Shown here piece by piece: positions 7,127 to 9,083 of a stretch of 9,083 nucleotides of DNA. The DNA comes from an uncultured Eubacterium sp. (GTDB taxonomy: Bacteria > Bacillota > Clostridia > Peptostreptococcales > Anaerovoracaceae). Both the position numbers and the translations under genes were made by a program. Location: assembly GCA_900542385.1 (NCBI GenBank), contig UQNP01000068.1:1-9083 (forward strand), read 5' to 3'. Below the pieces are notes generated by a model. The model did not search any database and was not told the DNA's origin. It worked only from the letters and a program-made list of their open reading frames with translations. Within the stretch, counting starts at the first letter, position 1; every line of letters starts with the position of its first letter.

Positions 7127-7312
7127 ATCAATGATTTTTTCAAACTGTTTTCGCTTAATCTGCACACGGTTTCCATTCACAATCACCCAGCCAGCGTCGA
7201 GGTTTTCCTCTGCCAGCTTACGCAATTTCTTTTCCCCGATACGGAAGTATTTTGACGCTTCCTCAATCGTCAGCGTGTACTTCTCCCAGATAGGCACATC
7301 AGTATTGTTCAT
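7109..7312 (-). CDS. xis: Excisionase Xis (Tn916 type)
   Basis: A 67-residue protein, exactly the length of Tn916 Xis, and alike throughout: [20 protein letters not shown] at 6-25, a MerR/excisionase-type winged helix, then [20 protein letters not shown]. Xis binds the element ends, bends DNA and steers Int toward excision. The start at 7312 has AAAGGGGG (7322-7329) 9 bases upstream. It is co-oriented with int 79 bp downstream and probably shares its transcript. Confidence 0.95.
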   Translation of the reverse strand: MNNTDVPIWEKYTLTIEEASKYFRIGEKKLRKLAEENLDAGWVIVNGNRVQIKRKQFEKIIDTLDEI

Positions 7313-7327
7313 AAGTATGCACCCCCT

Positions 7328-7432
7328 TTACTGTGTGTCTGATGGAAGCAGACAGACGGCTTTGGCAAGCTCCACTGGCATTTCAGCCATTCCCATTCCT
7401 GTGGGCAGAACCGCACCATGCGGATGTATCAT
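7328..7432 (-). CDS. Candidate 34-codon ORF upstream of xis
   Basis: A minus-strand frame starts at ATG 7432 and reads MIHPHGAVLPTGMGMAEMPV, then ELAKAVCLLPSDTQ, ending 15 bp before the xis start and overlapping its binding site. The first ATG has no ribosome binding site. A later in-frame ATG preceded by AGGAATGGGA is better placed and would give a shorter peptide. It could be a leader peptide coupled to xis or a chance frame. No family is recognised and there is no hydrophobic segment of note. Confidence 0.25.
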   Translation of the reverse strand: MIHPHGAVLPTGMGMAEMPVELAKAVCLLPSDTQ

Positions 7433-7575
7433 TATTCTGTGAATACAGGTCGTGGCAAAGCGACTTTTCCAACGGTCACTCTCGGATCACTGCATGGGTC
7501 GCTCGCTTCCCCTTATGGAAAAGGTCGTGGCGTACAGTCCCCGTGGCTCGCTGTATCACAAACGTATCTGTCTGC

Positions 7576-7625
7576 TTTATTCACTTGTCAAAGAACAACA
7601 ACGGCTGTTTATACGCCTGTCAAAG
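7576..7625 (-). repeat. Paired 18-bp repeats with TTGACA cores
   Basis: TTTATTCACTTGTCAAAG (7576-7593) and TTTATACGCCTGTCAAAG (7608-7625) agree at 14 of 18 positions and are 32 bp (three helical turns) apart. On the minus strand each reads CTTTGACA-n-G-n-G-n-ATAAA, so each includes a consensus -35. No good -10 follows either at 16-18 bp. They look like operator sites or promoters needing an activator, possibly for xis. Confidence 0.45.
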
Positions 7626-7725
7626 CCCATATAAATACAAAGATATATAGACTTTGAAAGATGTATAAATCCCAGAGAGGACGCAGGAAAGGGGGTAATG
7701 CGTCACTCTGTAATGGGACGTAGCT

Positions 7726-7974
7726 TTACGCTACTTTGAAATTAAGCACCTGCTCAATCAGCTTTGCTTCCAGACGGCTACGCATATCCTCGTCAACGGT
7801 GGTATGAGGATTGCCGTATTCGTCAATGCTTGTTCGCATGGACAAGCGGGCAATATAAGGCTCGTAATGGGACAACACAACATTCATAGCCAGAATATCG
7901 CCCTGTGAAGCGGAAACGATAACAGGGTAAGGCAATAAGGCATTGCCTTTATGTACCGCTTTATTCTTCTTCAT
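7726..7974 (-). CDS. Small HTH regulatory protein, Tn916 Orf8-like
   Basis: An 82-residue protein of the helix-turn-helix type found beside the sigma-like protein in Tn916-family elements. It reads MKKNKAVHKGNALLPYPVIV, then SASQGDILAMNVVLSHYEPY and an acidic, charged C-terminal half (TTVDEDMRSRLEAKLIEQVL). The start at 7974 is chosen because GGAGG (7984-7988) lies 9 bases upstream; an in-frame ATG at 8010 has no binding site and lies deeper within the preceding gene. It overlaps that gene by 14 bp, so the two are coupled. In Tn916 the Orf7/Orf8 pair promotes expression of transfer and excision genes; the same role is inferred here. Confidence 0.85.
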   Translation of the reverse strand: MKKNKAVHKGNALLPYPVIVSASQGDILAMNVVLSHYEPYIARLSMRTSIDEYGNPHTTVDEDMRSRLEAKLIEQVLNFKVA

Positions 7975-8389
7975 GCTGTTTTTCCTCCATTCTTTTTCTG
8001 ACTTTTTCAAATCCTCTTTGACGCTTATAGTTCACTGTACGGCGTACAATTTTCAGCAGGTCGGCAATCTCGCCGTCATTGAAGCCTAAACCGTAGAGCA
8101 ACAAGATAAAGCGTTCTTCCTCAGAAAGTTCCTGCAATGCTTCACTCAACAGCTCATTCTTGATTTTCACGTCGTAGCCCATGACTTTGTAAAGGTCATA
8201 GTCCGTGGAATAATCATCATAAGTCGAGAGTTCCGCAAGCTGTTCTGGCGTGAGTTCTGAAAAAGAAATCTGCAAATCGTTCATACGCTGGTAATGCTTC
8301 TGAATATTGATTGCTTCATTCTTCAAAATCTTCTTGCAGTAACAGTCAAAGACTTTCTGGACATCTTCTGGAGAAGTGGGTCTGTTCAT
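7961..8389 (-). CDS. Sigma-70-like regulator, Tn916 Orf7-like
   Basis: A 142-residue protein with a sigma region 4-like helix-turn-helix at about 82-135: EALQELSEEERFILLLYGLG, then DGEIADLLKIVRRTVNYKRQ. The TYDDYSTDYDLYKVMGYDVK stretch (57-76) and the overall length also fit Orf7-like proteins. No region 2 is evident, so it is either a minimal sigma-like factor or an activator. It has a near-perfect AAAGGAGGTG (8395-8404) just upstream. Its ATG overlaps, as ATGA, the stop of a long open -1 frame coming from the leader peptide at 8660. It heads the operon with the HTH gene and probably with xis-int. Confidence 0.9.
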   Translation of the reverse strand: MNRPTSPEDVQKVFDCYCKKILKNEAINIQKHYQRMNDLQISFSELTPEQLAELSTYDDYSTDYDLYKVMGYDVKIKNELLSEALQELSEEERFILLLYGLGFNDGEIADLLKIVRRTVNYKRQRGFEKVRKRMEEKQHEEE

Positions 8390-8511
8390 GTTTTCACCTC
8401 CTTTCGTTTGTCAAAAGGTGGTGATTGTAACCGCTCCTTCCCCCTTTCCGTCATTAATACAAATGAGAGGGTACGAGCTGGCAAAGTTTGAAAAAGAAAT
8501 CCAGAAAAAGC

Positions 8512-8548
8512 AAAAAAGCCCAAGAAGTTGTGATAACCTCGTTGAGCT
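8512..8548 (-). terminator. Intrinsic terminator / attenuator before the sigma-like gene
   Basis: On the minus strand AGCTCAA, a bulged C, GAGGTT, the loop ATCAC, AACTTC and TTGGGCT form a 13-bp stem with two G-U pairs, followed by a T6 run (8512-8517; its first T also closes the stem). It lies 123 bp before the sigma-like start with no gene ending directly above it, so it would act inside the operon leader, as an attenuator does. Confidence 0.75.
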
Positions 8549-8618
8549 TTAGTGAATATAATCGACAGATAGTGAGGAAATTCTACACGGAAATAGCTGT
8601 AAACTCCCTTAACATGGA

Positions 8619-8660
8619 TTAAAATTTTTTTGATGATTTTCTTTTATGCACTCCTGCCAT
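8619..8660 (-). CDS. 13-codon leader peptide gene
   Basis: The peptide MAGVHKRKSSKKF is too short for ORF callers but has an excellent GGGAGGA (8667-8673) six bases before its ATG. It is very basic. Its last codons are A-AAA-AAA-TTT-TAA, where the A7 run is in exactly the phase of a -1 slippery heptamer. It lies 70 bases upstream of the terminator stem. The likely role is a leader peptide whose translation affects read-through. The alternatives are a frameshifting gene, or the head of a gene broken by loss of one A. Confidence 0.55.
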   Translation of the reverse strand: MAGVHKRKSSKKF

Positions 8661-8729
8661 TCGTAATCCTCCCGTGAAGAAACCGCCTTGCCAGAATAAG
8701 GCAAATTTCAACAGGATAAGCATAAAAGA

Positions 8730-8751
8730 TAAATCCGTCCTAATTCCGTCC
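8730..8751. repeat. Tandem 11-bp repeats upstream of the leader peptide
   Basis: TAAATCCGTCC (8730-8740) and TAATTCCGTCC (8741-8751) are directly adjacent and differ at one base. They sit between the upstream terminator and the leader peptide gene, where a promoter is expected. Only a weak candidate is seen there on the minus strand (TTGGAC, 16 bp, TATCTT), so an activator binding these repeats is plausible. Confidence 0.5.
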
Positions 8752-8752
8752 A

Positions 8753-8776
8753 AGTTCCTGTTTTTTGGCAGGAACT
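8753..8776. repeat. Perfect 8-bp inverted repeat after the terminator
   Basis: AGTTCCTG and CAGGAACT flank the loop TTTTTTGG. It is not followed by a T-run on either strand, so it is not itself an intrinsic terminator. On the minus strand its A6 loop could pair with the T6 tail of the neighbouring terminator, which would exclude the hairpin. Confidence 0.5.
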
Positions 8777-8822
8777 AAAAAAGGCTATCACACCCAGCAT
8801 AAATGCTGTGATTGCGATAACC
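8777..8822 (-). terminator. Intrinsic terminator of the upstream element gene
   Basis: On the minus strand GGTTATCGCA pairs with TGTGATAGCC (10 bp, two G-U), enclosing an inner CAGCAT-TT-ATGCTG stem, and T6 follows (8777-8782). It begins 7 bp after the stop of the gene at 8830. It should end transcription from the right-hand genes and isolate the regulatory module. Confidence 0.8.
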
Positions 8823-8829
8823 CTGTGTA

Positions 8830-9083
8830 TCAGATAATCTCTGTATTTTCTTTAATGAGCTGGCGAATATCGTCCTGCTTTGCTGACGGTACTTGACTGA
8901 TGAAGTCTGCCAGCCATTTATCTCTCTGTTCATAGACGTTTTCATCATCATAATAGGCTGGATAGTCTTGAAGAATATCAAATTCCCTGTCAGCCCGTTC
9001 CGCTTCATTGCACGCCAAATCCAAATGTTCACCAATCAATTCCTGCGTATAGGAAGTATAGCCCAGAGCCATAGTAATATAAG
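8830..9083 (-). CDS. Unrecognised element protein, C-terminal part
   Basis: The frame stays open to the right edge (codons Tyr-Ile-Thr precede the first Met at 9072), so this is probably the C-terminal 84 residues of a larger protein and not an 80-residue one. The visible part is acidic and helical: GYTSYTQELIGEHLDLACNE, a DILQDYPAYYDDENVYEQRD stretch, and SAKQDDIRQLIKENTEII at the end. No catalytic motif is visible. Proteins with such tails occur among the domain-of-unknown-function genes of Tn1549-like elements, but no family can be named with confidence. It ends 7 bp before a strong terminator. Confidence 0.65.
   Translation of the reverse strand, partial: YITMALGYTSYTQELIGEHLDLACNEAERADREFDILQDYPAYYDDENVYEQRDKWLADFISQVPSAKQDDIRQLIKENTEII

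Larger units (their letters stand above)
7313..7725. other. Structured gene-free span between xis and the HTH gene
   Basis: No well-supported gene is found in these 413 bp. Minus-strand hairpins include GTCTG/CAGAC (7337-7357) just before the xis binding site, CCGCA-CCA-TGCGG (7411-7423), and CTTTTCC-ATAA-GGGGAAG (7506-7523, stable only as minus-strand RNA with two G-U pairs). AGGTCGTGGC occurs twice (7447-7456, 7522-7531). Plus-strand frames are open here but lack binding sites. It may be a long leader of xis-int. Best -35-like sequences are the two TTGACA copies described separately. Confidence 0.5.
5657..9083 (-). mobile_element. Tn916/Tn1549-family integrative conjugative element, int end
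   Basis: The order int, xis, small HTH protein (Orf8-like) and sigma-like protein (Orf7-like), all leftward and next to the junction, is the recombination and regulation end of Tn916-family elements. Codon use changes at the boundary: the host genes favour ATA and AGA, while the element uses more ATT/ATC and CGT/CGC. No resistance gene is seen here. The conjugation module and the other end lie beyond base 9083. The absence of tet(M) and of an Orf9-like divergent gene in this stretch argues for a Tn1549-like layout, but only part of the element can be judged. Confidence 0.9.

Noticed and set aside
7131..7657. Four overlapping plus-strand ORFs opposite and beyond xis
   Set aside because: They overlap one another in several frames, lack ribosome binding sites, run against all other element genes and match no family. 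They are better explained by a structured non-coding span.
7975..8010. 12-codon N-terminal extension of the Orf8-like protein
   Set aside because: The upstream ATG has no ribosome binding site and lies inside the sigma-like gene, while the ATG at 7974 has GGAGG at the right distance.
8775..9035. 86-codon minus-strand ORF near the right edge
   Set aside because: It runs through the strong terminator at 8777-8822 and lies in another frame of the acidic protein ending at 8830, which fits coding sequence better.
1..9083. CRISPR array, restriction system or other defence island
   Set aside because: No regularly spaced long repeats and no defence-related protein motifs are seen in any frame.

Overview
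The window suggests a low-to-mid GC Firmicute of the class Clostridia. This rests on strong AGGAGG-type ribosome binding sites, many ATA and AGA codons in the left half, Gram-positive style gene families, and a resident Tn916/Tn1549-family conjugative element. The species cannot be named from the sequence.

Bases 1-5660 are host chromosome. The window opens inside a polysaccharide deacetylase gene. A tight rightward operon follows (690-3757): a membrane protein with an N-terminal UBA-like segment and a DUF4342-like region, an OmpR-type response regulator, its sensor kinase, and a NimA-like flavin-binding protein. It is preceded by an 11-bp-phased array of TCTAAT-like boxes that abuts a candidate -10 box, as expected for a regulator that controls its own operon. 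Leftward genes meet this operon tail to tail with a 5-bp gap: rsmE (16S rRNA m3U1498 methyltransferase) and prmA (ribosomal protein L11 methyltransferase). Upstream of prmA only the last 40 codons of a MATE-family transporter gene remain.

The break in the MATE gene is the int end of an integrative conjugative element that fills 5657-9083 and continues past the window. From the junction inward it has a TTTTTA/TAAAAA attachment junction, palindromic repeats, two 11-bp repeats resembling Int arm-binding sites, int, xis, a structured 413-bp gene-free span, a small HTH protein (Tn916 Orf8-like) and a sigma-70-like protein (Tn916 Orf7-like). Upstream of the last is a 440-bp leader, then the 3' end of an unrecognised element gene.

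The least ordinary part is the leader at 8390-8830. It holds two intrinsic terminators on the minus strand, tandem 11-bp repeats, and a 13-codon peptide gene with an excellent ribosome binding site. That peptide gene ends just after an A7 slippery run, and the -1 frame then stays open to an ATGA overlap with the sigma-like gene. This suggests translation-dependent control (attenuation or frameshifting) of the whole excision module. A second possible RNA switch links the 3' end of xis to the first codons of int. Because all element genes here read toward prmA-rsmE and no terminator is visible after int, the inserted element may now drive these two host housekeeping genes.
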